A stretch of 55,681 nucleotides of DNA from Gemmataceae bacterium (GTDB taxonomy: Bacteria > Planctomycetota > Planctomycetia > Gemmatales > Gemmataceae), in the NCBI GenBank assembly GCA_022616435.1, contig JAKEET010000115.1:1-55681 (forward strand), read 5' to 3'. The position numbers were made by a program, and so were the translations under genes. The notes under the pieces were generated by a model that did no database searches, was not told the origin of the DNA, and saw only the letters and a list, made by a program, of their open reading frames with translations. Positions 1 to 9,600 of the stretch are shown here, piece after piece. Numbering within the stretch: the stretch's first letter is position 1; each line of letters opens with the position of its first letter.

Positions 1-117
1 AGCTGGCGTCGTCATTGACGGAGTTGATTCCATTACGGCAACTTCGCCGACTCCACGCAGTTCGGGCTTGAGCGTTAGCACTCGAGCGACCGCTTCTGGG
101 GAGTGGGGAGGCAGCCC
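1..117. other. Window-edge non-coding stretch
   Basis: No convincing coding region is visible between the window edge and the end of the ABC permease. Relatives of this operon often have a second permease next, and it could lie just outside the window. Confidence 0.4.
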
Positions 118-1233
118 CTACGCCAGCTGCTTCCGCATCTTCGCCGACGCGAACACGATGATCGCCACCGCCATGCCCCACAGCACCAATCCATGCACCC
201 ACAGCTCCGGCCAGCCGCCGCCGCGGAGGATCACGCAGCGGCCGGCGTCGATCAGCCATGTCGCCGGCACCAGCTGGCCGATCCATTGAAACAGCGCCGG
301 CATCGAGTCGAGCGGAAACACGTAGCCCGACAGAAAAATCGCCGGCAGGATCGTCCCCATGGTCATCTGCGTGGCCGCGTCGCGCGTGCTCGCCTTGGTC
401 GAGATCAGCAGGCCGAAGCCGATCATCGTCAGCACGAACGGCACAGCCAGCAGCAGGAGCGTCACGAACGAGCCGTTGATCGGCACCTGGAACACGGTCC
501 GCATCAGGAACGCGATCAGGCAGAACTCGGCGACGGTGAGGACGACGTAGGGCGTCATCTTGCCGAGGATCAGCTCGCTGCGCCGCACCGGGGTCATGAA
601 GAGCTGCTCGAGCGTGCCCAGTTCCTTCTCGCGGACGATGGCGTTGGCCGACAGCATCGTCCCCATCATCTGGCAGAGGATGACCATGAGGCCGGGGATG
701 AAGAAGTTGGCCGAGCGCGTGTCCGGGTTGAAGAGGACGCGCGGCCGCGATTCGACGGGGAGGGGTTTGCCGTCGAGGACGCGCTCGAGCGATTCCTGAA
801 GGGCGATGGCGTTGCCGACGTTGATGGCCTCGGCGGCGACGCTCGATTCGGTGCCGTCGACGAGCACGAGGACCTGGGCGGTTTCGCCGGCGTCGAGCTT
901 GCGCGAGTAATCGTGCGGGATCTTGATGCCGACGCGGGCCCGCCCGGCCACGATCGCCCGGCTCAGGTCCACTTCGGAGTAGACCTGGTCCACGATCTTG
1001 AAGTCGGTCGTGTTCTCGAAGCGGCGGATGAACGCCCGGCTTTCCTGGGTGCCGGATTCGTCGAAGATCACGGTGCGGACGTTGCGGACGTTGGTGTCGA
1101 TGGCGTAGCCGAGCAGGAACAGCTCCATCACCGGGATGAACAGGGTGAAGAACAACGTCGCCGGATCGCGGACGATGTGGAGCAGCTCCTTGACGGCGAT
1201 CGAGAACGTGCGTTGCAGCGATGACTTCAACAT
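118..1233 (-). CDS. ABC-2 type transporter permease (YbhR/YhhJ-like)
   Basis: Inner-membrane permease of an ABC exporter, 371 aa. The N-terminal segment has the family pattern of an amphipathic start (KELLHIVRDPATL) followed by a first membrane helix near residues 27-45. A periplasmic domain of about 130 residues follows, then a block of five hydrophobic segments from about residue 170 to 355, as in ABC2_membrane_3 proteins. The cytoplasmic signature VREKELGTLEQLFMTP, typical of YhhJ/YbhR, lies at about 200-215. It is the last visible gene of a minus-strand operon after the fusion protein (2486-3625) and ATPase (1375-2400). The substrate cannot be told from sequence; relatives export drugs, dyes or lipids. 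The start at 1233 fits the usual N-terminus. Confidence 0.9.
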   Translation of the reverse strand: MLKSSLQRTFSIAVKELLHIVRDPATLFFTLFIPVMELFLLGYAIDTNVRNVRTVIFDESGTQESRAFIRRFENTTDFKIVDQVYSEVDLSRAIVAGRARVGIKIPHDYSRKLDAGETAQVLVLVDGTESSVAAEAINVGNAIALQESLERVLDGKPLPVESRPRVLFNPDTRSANFFIPGLMVILCQMMGTMLSANAIVREKELGTLEQLFMTPVRRSELILGKMTPYVVLTVAEFCLIAFLMRTVFQVPINGSFVTLLLLAVPFVLTMIGFGLLISTKASTRDAATQMTMGTILPAIFLSGYVFPLDSMPALFQWIGQLVPATWLIDAGRCVILRGGGWPELWVHGLVLWGMAVAIIVFASAKMRKQLA

Positions 1234-1247
1234 GGGGACACTTCTTT

Positions 1248-1374
1248 CGTTTAGCCCCGTTTAGCCCCGGTTCGAAGAACCGGGGCGGGGCAGGCGGTCG
1301 GCGATGGATGAATCCCACGCGCGGGATCCGGTCCGCCCCGGTTCTTCGAACCGGGGCTAAACGGGGCTAAACGG
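1248..1374. repeat. Large inverted repeat, TTAGCCCCGG family, copy 1
   Basis: The left arm (1248-1286) and right arm (1332-1374) are inverted copies built on GTTTAGCCCCGGTTC, with the GTTTAGCCCC unit doubled at the outer end of each arm. The right arm ends at the stop codon of the ABC ATPase. The same family recurs at 9848-9952. It fills the gap between ATPase and permease genes and would fold into a long hairpin in the transcript. Confidence 0.85.
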
Positions 1375-2400
1375 TCATCCGGCCAGGCGCTGGGCGCGGG
1401 ACAGACTCACGAACACATCCTCCAGGTTGGCATGGGCTGGGTGCACGGCGGCGCCGCGCTCGATCACGGTTTCCGGGCGGAACGTCCTGTCCACGAGGGC
1501 GTGAATCGATTCGCCGAAGATCGTGGCTTCGCGGACGCCGGGGGCGTGCCGCAGCTCGTTCAGCAGGCTGGAGCTGTCGGCGCCGACGATCTCGACGCGG
1601 CGCGTGCCGGCCGGCGTCACCGCCGGCAGCGACCGCAGCTCGCGCGGCGTGCCGACCACCAGCAGCTTCGACAGATACAGGTATGCCACCCGGCCGCAAC
1701 GCTCGGCTTCGTCCATGTAGTGGGTCGTGACCAGGAGGGTGATCCCCTGGCCGGCGAGCTGGAAGAGCAAGTCCCACAGCTCGCGGCGGGCCACCGGATC
1801 GACGCCGGCCGTCGGCTCGTCGAGGAACACCAGCTTCGGGCAATGGAGCAGGGCGCACACGATGGCGAGCCGTTGTTTCCAGCCGCCGGACAGCCGGCCG
1901 GCGCGGCGGTCGAGGTACGGGCCGATGCCGGTGAGCTGGATCAGCTCGGCTTGCCGTTCCCTGGCCTGGGCCGCCGACAGCCCGTAGATGCCGGCGTAGA
2001 AGTCCATGTTTTCCTGGACCGTGAGGTCGGCGTACAGCGCGAACTTCTGCGACATGTAGCCGATCTGGCCGCGGATGTTGTCGGCGTCGGTGGCGACGTT
2101 TTTCCCGAGCACGAACGCCGCGCCGCCGGACAGGGGCAAGAGTCCGCAGAGGGCGCGGATCAGGGTCGTCTTGCCCGAGCCGTTGGGGCCGAGCAGACCA
2201 AAAACTTCGCCCTGGTCCACCCGCAGATTCACGCCGTCCACCGCCGTGAACTTGCCGAAGCGAATGGTGGCGCCGCGGATGTCGATGGGCGGGACGGCGG
2301 CGTTGCGGTTCTGCGCCGCGGTCGTCCGGATCGCAGCGTCCTCGGCGAGCGCTTCGAGCGTGGCCCGCATGGTCGTGCGATTGCGTTCTCGAGTAATCAT
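1375..2400 (-). CDS. ABC transporter ATP-binding protein (YbhF-like half)
   Basis: Cytoplasmic ATPase of the exporter. Visible motifs in order are Walker A (GPNGSGKTT), Q-loop region (YMSQKFALY), signature [11 protein letters not shown], Walker [14 protein letters not shown] and the H-switch in [11 protein letters not shown]. The C-terminal ~80 residues form the accessory domain common in ABC-2 ATPases. A start at 2400 is chosen because AGGAGG stands a few bases upstream; the open frame extends 16 codons further but runs into a palindromic repeat. It has one nucleotide-binding domain of 341 aa, unlike the doubled YbhF of Escherichia coli. It sits between the fusion protein and permease genes. 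Confidence 0.93.
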   Translation of the reverse strand: MITRERNRTTMRATLEALAEDAAIRTTAAQNRNAAVPPIDIRGATIRFGKFTAVDGVNLRVDQGEVFGLLGPNGSGKTTLIRALCGLLPLSGGAAFVLGKNVATDADNIRGQIGYMSQKFALYADLTVQENMDFYAGIYGLSAAQARERQAELIQLTGIGPYLDRRAGRLSGGWKQRLAIVCALLHCPKLVFLDEPTAGVDPVARRELWDLLFQLAGQGITLLVTTHYMDEAERCGRVAYLYLSKLLVVGTPRELRSLPAVTPAGTRRVEIVGADSSSLLNELRHAPGVREATIFGESIHALVDRTFRPETVIERGAAVHPAHANLEDVFVSLSRAQRLAG

Positions 2401-2411
2401 GACATCCTCCT

Positions 2412-2475
2412 GTAGTCGCAGGCTGTAGCCTGCGATGCATTCCCTCATCCATCGCAGGCTAAAGCCTGCGACTAC
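2412..2475. repeat. Inverted repeat GTAGTCGCAGGCT family
   Basis: Left arm 2412-2437 and right arm 2450-2475 are inverted copies with one or two mismatches. Each arm is itself a small palindrome (CGCAGGCT / AGCCTGCG). It occupies almost all of the gap between the fusion protein and ATPase genes and could modulate the operon transcript. Confidence 0.85.
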
Positions 2476-2485
2476 CGGTTTGCCG

Positions 2486-3625
2486 TCAGGGCGCGGTCAC
2501 TTGCAGCCACACGTCGGCGGCCATGCCCGACTTGAAGATCCCTTGCGGATCATCGACGCGGACCTTGATCGCGAACACCTGGTGGCGGCGCTCGTCCAGG
2601 CTCTGGATGTTCCGGGGCGTGAATTCGCTCGTCGAGACGATGTGGGCCACGACGCCCTGAAACCGCTTGGTCGGGAACGAATCGATGGTCAGCTCGACAG
2701 TCTGACCGACCGACACCTTGCCGAGATCGACTTCCGACACGTAGGCCTTCACCCACAAGTCGTCGGCGCGGAGCACGCGCACCACCGGCTGATTGGCGGC
2801 GACCACGTCGCCCTTGCGGACGGCGACGACTTCCACCACGGCCCGCTCCGGCGCCCGCACGACCGCTTCCGCCAGTTGCGCGTCCAGCTCGCGGAGCTTG
2901 CCGTACAGCTCGGCCACGCGGGCGTCGGCCTCGGCGATTTCCTCCTCGCGCGTCCCGGCCTGGAGCAGCTCGGCCTGGGCGCGCCGACTGATCCACTCCG
3001 CCTTGGCCTCGGCCTTGTCCTCCGCGCGATGGCCGCTTTCGTAGAGATCGAGCCGCGCCTGGGCCTGCCGGACCTTGGCGTCGAGCTTGGCGGCGGCGCT
3101 GGTGGCGCTCTCCAGCTCCGACAGCGACGTCGACGTGCGCAGCCGCCGATGGCGTTCCATTTCCTGCTGAGCGAAGGTGAGCTCGGCCTTCAGGGCCGCC
3201 ACTTCGTGGCGGGCCTCGTCCTTCTCTTCAGCCCGATACCCGGCCGTCATCCGGTCGTAGCGGGCCTTGGCGGCGTCGGCGGCGGCGAGGGCCGATTCCT
3301 TCTCCTGCGGCCTGGCCCCGCGCTGGGCCTTGAGGAGCGTTGCCTGGGCCGCCTGCAACCGCGCCTGATACTGATCGCGCTGGGCCCGCAGCTCCGGCAT
3401 CTCGAGATGAACGAGCGGCTGGCCAGGCTCGACGATGGCGCCTTCCTGAGTCAGCACGGCCTCGATGCGGCCGCCGACGCGGGAGCTGAGCCGCACTTCC
3501 TGGATCTCGACCGTGCCGGGCAAACGCAGCCGGGCGGCCTGGTGGTTGACATGCCACAGGTAGCCGGCGGCTCCGGCGACGCCGACGAGCACCACCGCGC
3601 CGATTCCAAGGATTGCACGTTTCAT
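2486..3625 (-). CDS. HlyD/EmrA-type periplasmic adaptor (membrane fusion protein)
   Basis: Adaptor of the ABC exporter, 379 aa, anchored by one N-terminal helix (about residues 4-22) and otherwise periplasmic. After the anchor come a biotinyl-lipoyl half motif ([19 protein letters not shown]), a long alpha-helical hairpin rich in Ala, Glu and Arg (about 70-240, predicted coiled coil), the second lipoyl half ([20 protein letters not shown]) and a beta-barrel domain. This is the YbhG layout. The start at 3625 has GGAG upstream; a much longer open frame exists, but its N-terminal part overlaps the divergent sigma factor gene and looks non-coding. It is the first gene of the minus-strand operon and is divergent from the ECF sigma factor, so they share a 171 bp control region. 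Confidence 0.92.
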   Translation of the reverse strand: MKRAILGIGAVVLVGVAGAAGYLWHVNHQAARLRLPGTVEIQEVRLSSRVGGRIEAVLTQEGAIVEPGQPLVHLEMPELRAQRDQYQARLQAAQATLLKAQRGARPQEKESALAAADAAKARYDRMTAGYRAEEKDEARHEVAALKAELTFAQQEMERHRRLRTSTSLSELESATSAAAKLDAKVRQAQARLDLYESGHRAEDKAEAKAEWISRRAQAELLQAGTREEEIAEADARVAELYGKLRELDAQLAEAVVRAPERAVVEVVAVRKGDVVAANQPVVRVLRADDLWVKAYVSEVDLGKVSVGQTVELTIDSFPTKRFQGVVAHIVSTSEFTPRNIQSLDERRHQVFAIKVRVDDPQGIFKSGMAADVWLQVTAP

Positions 3626-3796
3626 GTTGATCTCCTTCACATCGTCCTTCTGCGTAACCAAGCAGCCGGTGCGGGCGTTTCGGACAAACGAGTTCACTTT
3701 TTTCCTCAGGCGGCTTTCGTGGCGCTGACGGTGCGGAAGGGGTGGCCGTGGCGTCACGACGTAGACACTGTTCCGGCAACGGGTTAACATTCGAAC

Positions 3797-4378
3797 ATGG
3801 CGGAGAACACCACGGGCGCCTTGACCGACTTGATCGAGCGCCTGCGGCGCAACGAACCCGGCGCACGCCGTGCCCTGCTGGATCGCGCGTGCGGCCGGCT
3901 GCGGCGGCTGGCCTCGGTGATCCTGCACGGCTCGTTTCCCGCCCTGGAACGCCGGCACAGCGTGGACAGCATCGTGCACGAGACGTGGCTGCGGCTGGTC
4001 GGCGCGCTGGAGCAGACGCAGCCGCCGACGTTGCCCGATTTCTTTCGCCTGGCCGCGCACAAGATTCGGCAGGTGCTGCTCGATCTGGTGGAGAAGGAAC
4101 GCCGGCTCAATGCACGGGAAAGGCCGCTCGATCCCGCCGGGTCGCAGGGAGCGCCCGAGCCGGGGACGCGGACCTACGATCCAGCGCGGCTCGCGCTGTG
4201 GACGGAGTTTCACAACAAGGTGACGGAGCTCCCGGACGACCAGCGCACGATCTTCGAGCTGCACTACTACCTGGACATGCCGCAAACCGAGATCGCCGCC
4301 GCGCTGGGCCTGCACCCGCGCAAGGTGAGCTACCTGTGGATGGCGGCGACGGAGACGCTCGGCGAGATTGCGGGATGA
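3797..4378 (+). CDS. ECF-type RNA polymerase sigma factor
   Basis: Sigma-70 family regulator of 193 aa. Region 2 is visible around residues 20-95 (SIVHETWLRLVGALEQ, then the DFFRLAAHKIRQVLLD helix). Region 4 is at about 140-190, with LPDDQRTIFELHYYLDMPQ and the helix-turn-helix EIAAALGLHPRKVSYLWM. No anti-sigma gene is adjacent. Instead a membrane Ser/Thr kinase gene follows on the same strand after 267 bp, a pairing common in Planctomycetota where kinase signalling is thought to control ECF factors. The start at 3797 fits the family; the divergent ABC operon begins 171 bp away. Target promoters are unknown. Confidence 0.92.
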   Translation: MAENTTGALTDLIERLRRNEPGARRALLDRACGRLRRLASVILHGSFPALERRHSVDSIVHETWLRLVGALEQTQPPTLPDFFRLAAHKIRQVLLDLVEKERRLNARERPLDPAGSQGAPEPGTRTYDPARLALWTEFHNKVTELPDDQRTIFELHYYLDMPQTEIAAALGLHPRKVSYLWMAATETLGEIAG

Positions 4379-4429
4379 TGTAGGTTAGGTTTTCAACCCG
4401 ACCGGTGTTGGGTGGCAGCCGGTGTTCGT

Positions 4430-4594
4430 GGCATGCCGGTGTTGGTGGCATGCTTTCGCCGCTCCCTTGCGACATATGAAGGATTGCGACCATCACGGCG
4501 AAAGCATGTGTCCCCGGCGCGACCCGCATGCTTTCGCGGTGTTGGTTCAGAGTATCCTCGTCAAGCGAGGGAGCCGCGAAAGCATGGCACCCAC
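4430..4594. repeat. Inverted repeat cluster, GCATGCTTTCGC family
   Basis: Four related arms stand in alternating orientation: 4447-4461, 4496-4508, 4526-4539 and 4574-4588, built on GGCATGCTTTCGC or its complement. They make two successive hairpins in the gap between sigma factor and kinase genes. The rest of the 267 bp gap shows no gene. Confidence 0.75.
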
Positions 4595-4645
4595 CACTCG
4601 TGCAACCGCCGGACAGATTGGAAATCTATCCTACTTGTAACGCCC

Positions 4646-6373
4646 ATGACCGCGACCGACGACAAGATCATCGATCTCCTGGTGCAATGGGACGAGGCGC
4701 GGCGGCAGGGTAAGTCGTTGACGCCGGAACAACTAGTCCCCGACGACGAATCCCTGCGCGAAGCGCTGCGCGTCCGCATCGAAAAACGGCAGCGGCTGGA
4801 AGCGCTGGTCGATCTGCCGCAGGCGACCGTGCACGAATCGAAGGCGCCGCCGGCGTCGGCGCCGCCGGCGCTCAACGGTTTCGAGATGCTGGAGCTGATT
4901 GGCCGCGGCGGCATGGGGGTCGTCTACAAGGCGCGGCACCTCGGCCTGGGCCGCATCGTGGCCGTGAAAATGATCCTGGCCGGGGCCGGCGCCAGCCGCG
5001 AAGAGCTGGCCCGTTTTCGCACCGAGGCCGAGGCGGTGGCGCGGCTGCACCATCCCAACATCGTGCAGATTCACGAGGTCGGCCAGCAAGCAGACTGTCC
5101 TTATTTGGTGCTCGAGCACGTCGGCGGCGGCAGCCTGGCCGATCTCTTGGCGCGCGGTCCGATAGAACCACGCCTGGCCGCCGAGTTGATCCTGACGCTC
5201 GCCCAGGCCGTCCACCACGCCCACGAGAACCACATCGTTCATCGCGATTTGAAGCCGGCGAACATCTTATTGCAGATTGCAGATCGCAGATCTCAGATTG
5301 AAGACCCGCCGCTGCCGAGCCAATCGGCAATCTGCCATTGGCAATCGGCAATCCCCAAGATCGCCGACTTCGGCCTCGCCAAGCGGCTCGACGCCGAGCG
5401 CGGCTTCACGCAGACCGGGGCGGTCCTCGGCTCGCCGGCGTACATGTCGCCCGAGCAGGCGTCCGGCCGGGTCCACGATGTCGGCCCGGCGACCGACATC
5501 TACGCTCTCGGGGCGATTCTCTACGAGGCGTTGACCGGCAGGTCGGTCTTCAGCGGCGACACGGTGCTCGAGACGCTCGAACAGGTGCGGCAGCACGACC
5601 CGACGCCGCCGCGAAAATGGCAGCCCAACGTGCCGGCCGATCTGGAGACCATTTGCCTGAAGTGCCTGCAAAAGGAACCCGCCGACCGCTACCGCTCGGC
5701 TGCCGCGCTGGCCCACGACGTGAGCGCGTTCCTGGCGGGCGATCCGATCTCGGCGCGCGACTTCACGCTCTACGATCACCTGGCGCGGACGATCGCGCAT
5801 ACCAGCATCGACCCGCGCTTCGGCACCTGGGCCCTGCGGGCGCTGATGCTGTCGCCGTTGCCGATCGCCGTGCACCTGCTCGCGTTCCTCGTGTGCCGCG
5901 ACTGGCCGCAGTACGCGGCCTTGATGATCGGCGCCACCGTGCTCACGGTGACGATCATGGTGTCGTTCATCCTGTCGGGCAACCGCGCCCTCATGCGGCA
6001 AATGCCTCGCGTGCAGCGGCGTCATCTCACGACCGTGCTGATCGGCAATCTCCTGGGCTGCTTCATGATGCTGGCGGTGGTGCTGCTGACCGCGCGCGTC
6101 GAGCAGCCCGAAGATCTGTTCATGGTCTATCCGATCTGGGTGGTGATGACGGGCATCTCGATGTTCGCCCTCGCCAGCCAGGCGGGCTGGCACTACATCA
6201 GCGGCCTGGTGTTCTGGGGCACGGCCCTGGCGATGGCGTTGTTCCCGCGCTGGGCGCCGTTGATGGTGGGTCTGCTCGCCAGCTCCAATCTCTTGTGGCA
6301 GGGGCTGCACCTGCGGCGGCTTGCGGCGAACGAAGGGCAGCGCATCACAACGGGGCGCGATGCACTATCCTAG
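4646..6373 (+). CDS. Membrane-anchored Ser/Thr protein kinase (PknB-like)
   Basis: Hanks-type kinase of 575 aa. A short N-terminal region resembles the lead-in of planctomycetal kinases. The kinase domain begins near residue 76 with the glycine loop LIGRGGMGVVYKAR, then VAVKM (ATP-anchoring Lys), catalytic loop HRDLKPAN, IADFGLAKR (DFG) and GSPAYMSPEQA. About 27 residues encoded by a repeat (5272-5355) are inserted between the catalytic loop and DFG. After about residue 370 four to six hydrophobic helices anchor the protein. No extracellular sensor is obvious. The start at 4646 matches the usual N-terminus; the frame is open upstream but runs through repeats. It follows the ECF gene and probably acts with it. 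Confidence 0.93.
   Translation: MTATDDKIIDLLVQWDEARRQGKSLTPEQLVPDDESLREALRVRIEKRQRLEALVDLPQATVHESKAPPASAPPALNGFEMLELIGRGGMGVVYKARHLGLGRIVAVKMILAGAGASREELARFRTEAEAVARLHHPNIVQIHEVGQQADCPYLVLEHVGGGSLADLLARGPIEPRLAAELILTLAQAVHHAHENHIVHRDLKPANILLQIADRRSQIEDPPLPSQSAICHWQSAIPKIADFGLAKRLDAERGFTQTGAVLGSPAYMSPEQASGRVHDVGPATDIYALGAILYEALTGRSVFSGDTVLETLEQVRQHDPTPPRKWQPNVPADLETICLKCLQKEPADRYRSAAALAHDVSAFLAGDPISARDFTLYDHLARTIAHTSIDPRFGTWALRALMLSPLPIAVHLLAFLVCRDWPQYAALMIGATVLTVTIMVSFILSGNRALMRQMPRVQRRHLTTVLIGNLLGCFMMLAVVLLTARVEQPEDLFMVYPIWVVMTGISMFALASQAGWHYISGLVFWGTALAMALFPRWAPLMVGLLASSNLLWQGLHLRRLAANEGQRITTGRDALS
5272..5355 (+). repeat. In-frame repeat insertion in kinase domain
   Basis: A low-complexity stretch made of tandem CAGATTGCAGAT-like units and a later CAATCGGCAATC/GGCAATCGGCAATC block, complementary in character, adds about 27 residues (QIADRRSQIEDPP, then QSAICHWQSAI) between the catalytic loop and the DFG motif. 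Kinases normally have only three or four residues here. Confidence 0.8.
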
Positions 6374-6510
6374 ATATATACAAACATACATGTTGTGACG
6401 CAATGTCATATGTGGATTTAGATTGCGGAGGAAGGCACCAAAAAGGTTTCAAAAAAATGGATGGGTGGCTTTGCAACGCCTTCCCCGCACGGCCGGTCCC
6501 CACAAGTAAG

Positions 6511-6613
6511 AGGGACACTTGACTCGGACGTGAATCACAAACGACAGTGCCTCAATAACATGTGACGAGGGAGTCAAGTGCCCCTCGCGCTGGACTTCAG
6601 GGGCACTTGACTC
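6511..6613. terminator. Hairpin between convergent genes, CACTTGACTC repeat
   Basis: GAGTCAAGTGCCCCT (6571-6585) and AGGGGCACTTGACTC (6599-6613) form a perfect 15 bp stem with a 13 nt loop. A third, partial copy AGGGACACTTGACTC is at 6511-6525. The structure lies between the convergent kinase and cytochrome-fusion genes and could end both transcripts, though it lacks a clear T-run. It also looks like one more dispersed palindrome family. Confidence 0.65.
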
Positions 6614-6624
6614 TGGGCCTCTCC

Positions 6625-9600
6625 CTACTCGACAATCATCTCCCCGTTCATCACCATCCAGTGGCCGGGGAAAGTACATAGATATGGATACCTGCCCTTG
6701 GCGGACGGGGCGGTGAAGTAGACGGTGCCGCGGGCCAGGGGCGGCACGATGTCGGTGTAGGCGATCACGTCGGTGGATTTCGGCACATACTGGCGGGCGG
6801 CGGCGTCGGGCTCGGCGATGATCTGGTTGACAAGCGTGCCGACCTTGTCCAGCGTGCCCGGCTTGATCAGCACCCAGTTGTGCGGCACCACGTCGGGGTT
6901 GTTGAAGGTCAAGCGGAGCTTCTCGCCCGCTTTCACGGTCAGCGTCTTCCGCGAATAGGTCAGGTTCTTGCCCGCGTCGAGGCTGATGGCCCGCGCGCCG
7001 GGCAACGGCTTCTTCCATGGGTTCGGCACGCTGTGCGCCACCACCGCGAGATCGGAGAGGATCGGATGGGCGGCGATGGTGCGCGGGACTTTTTGATAGC
7101 CGGGGATGGCCGTGTACGGCGCCGCCAGCTTGTGAACGGTGATGATCAGATCGTGCGCCGCGCCGTCATCGACGCGCAGCCGCAGGTGGAGTTGGTTCAC
7201 CGGCTGGATGTCGGGAATCTCGAAGAACACCGTGCGGCCGTCGGCGGCGACGTGGGCCGAGGCGATGCGCACCGGGTCGTGCCCCTTCGTGCCGGGATGG
7301 CGCGGCGAGAACTCGGGCGAGCCGTACGAGGCGCTGTATCGATAGTTCCACGCCTGGGCGAACTGGTTCGCGGTCTGCTCCGCGACCGTGCGACTGACCG
7401 GCAAGGTGAACGTCACCTGCACGCCGTTTTCGTGGACGCGAAAGGCCCTCGGCAACTGGGCCGGTTCGCCGGTGTAGCGGACGCGCTGGAAGCTGCCGTC
7501 CGCGTCGGTGTACGTCCCCCAGCCGGCCATGCCGCTGACGTAGAGCTGGCCGTCCTTCGGATTGAACCGGCCGCGATGGGCGCCGGACAGGAACTCGCCG
7601 ACCAGCGGCACGATGGCGCCCTGCGGCTGACCGTCGACCTCGTCGCGGAGCACCAGGAAATGGCTCCCCTGGCCGTAGGAGAGATGGATGAGCTGGCCCT
7701 TCATCGGCCCCCAGCGATCGCTATCCACGTAGACCTGGCCGCCGCTGGAGTTGTCCAGACCGCGCGGGAGATAGACGAGCGGCAATGACGGGGGCTGGCC
7801 TTTCTTCGGGCCGCCGTAGCCGAAATGGGGGGTGGTTGACACGCGGGGATCGCTGCGCTCCAACCCCCGGGAATCGCTGCGCTCATCCCGGGGCTTGACC
7901 AGGCAAATCATCGACGAGGGCGTCCATTCGCCTTCGGAGCACGGGACGGTGATCGAGCCGTCGGGCAGGATGCCGAGGCCGTCGGGGTTGCGGAAACCGG
8001 TGGCGAGGACCCGGGCGCGCTTCCCGTCGGCGGAAACCTTGAGCAGGCCTTGATTGCCGGAGACGGTGTAAAAGTTGCCGGCTGCGTCGCGCTGCAAGCC
8101 GCAGATGAAGTCGTGGCCGGCCGGCGACGTGACATACGCGTTCGAGAAGCACTCGTAGAAATCGGCTTCGCCATCGCCGTTCTTGTCGTGCAATCGCGTG
8201 ATCTGGTTGCGGCCGAGGACGAACACCTCGTCATTGACAATCTTCAACCCGAGCGCTTGATGAAGGCCGGCGGCGATGCGGCGCCAGCGGACGTTGTCGA
8301 GCTTGTCGTCGATGCCCTGCACGCGCCAGACGTCGCCTTCCATCGTGCAGATCAGGGCGGTCCCGTCCCGGTAGAAGTCGTGATCGCCGAAAAACATCAA
8401 GGCTTTCCAGGGATTCTCGAACGGCGGCGCGATGGTGTCGACGACGTACGGTCCGCCGTTCGGGCCGCCGTTCGGGCCGCCGTTCGGGCCGCCGCTGCCG
8501 AGCGTGCCGCGGGTGGCGATGGTTTGCGGCCACTGGGCGGGCCCGCCGCGCGTCAGGTGAGCGAGCGGGTGATCCTTCGCGGGGGCGACGACGTGGACGA
8601 ATTTGCCGTTGTCGACCCAGGGGGCGTCGAGCATGTCGACGTCGCCGAGCTGGTAGGCGAAGATGACGCGCTTGCCGTGGCGGTAGAAGCCCCGGTACTG
8701 GCGCGACTCTGACCCCCGGGAATCGCTGCGCTCATCCCGGGGCTTGGGCCGGGGCTTGGGGAGCGCTTTGCCGTCCATGATGAGGCCGTCCATGAAGCCG
8801 TGGCGCACGTCGGAGAACTTGACGAAGCCGCCTTGCCAGACCGCGTCGTAGGTGAGCGTGTCGGGGTTGAAGCACGCGGCCATCTCGCCCTGGTCGCCGA
8901 GGCGGACGCAGACGCCGCGCGGCACGGTGACGCCGTTGCCGCGGAAGACGCCGCACTGAAGCGAGCCGAGGTCGGTCAGGTTCCAGCGGGCGTCCTTCCA
9001 GGTCGATTCGTTCTGGTTGCCCCAGTGGCCCTTCCGTCCGCCGTCGAGGCCGGGGAAGGCCGGCAGCAGCATCGGCATCGTGGTTTGCTTGCGGAAGTGT
9101 TCGGCCTCGCGGGCATAGAAGTCGTAGAGGCGGTTGCTATTGACCGGGAGCTGCCAGCCGGGCCAGTGCTTCGGGTTGAGCGGCGCGCGGACGATGTCCA
9201 TCTTGGCCGGCTCGACGACGTGGGCGGCCACAAGATCGACGCCGGTCTGCCCCGTGCCCAGATCGAGGAGGAAGCGGATCAGGTCGCGGCGCTCTTCATG
9301 GGTCATCGCCTCGGCCAGGCCTTCGGGCATCAGCGAGCCGGTTTCGCGGCGCAGCTCGATGTCGGCCTTGCGAATCCTGGCGACGGTTCCCAGGGCCGGA
9401 TCGCGCAGCACCAGCTCCTTGTCGTCCTCGCGGTCCTTGTAACCTTGATGGGTTTTGCCGTCGGCGGTGACGACCGACAGCGCCATGTAGCCTTCCTTGA
9501 CCTGGCGCTTGGGCCAGAGCACCGCCTCGACCAGTTGATCGGCGGGAATGCACTTGCCGATCAAGGTCAGGTCGGGCCCGACAGTGCCGCCGAGCTTGCC

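Noticed and set aside
103..1224. Long plus-strand open frame opposite the ABC permease
   Set aside because: Rich in Arg, His, Asp and Gln with no domain; it is the shadow of the permease in GC-rich DNA.
2486..4315. 609-residue form of the membrane fusion protein
   Set aside because: The N-terminal extension is antisense to the ECF sigma gene; the start at 3625 has a membrane anchor and ribosome site.
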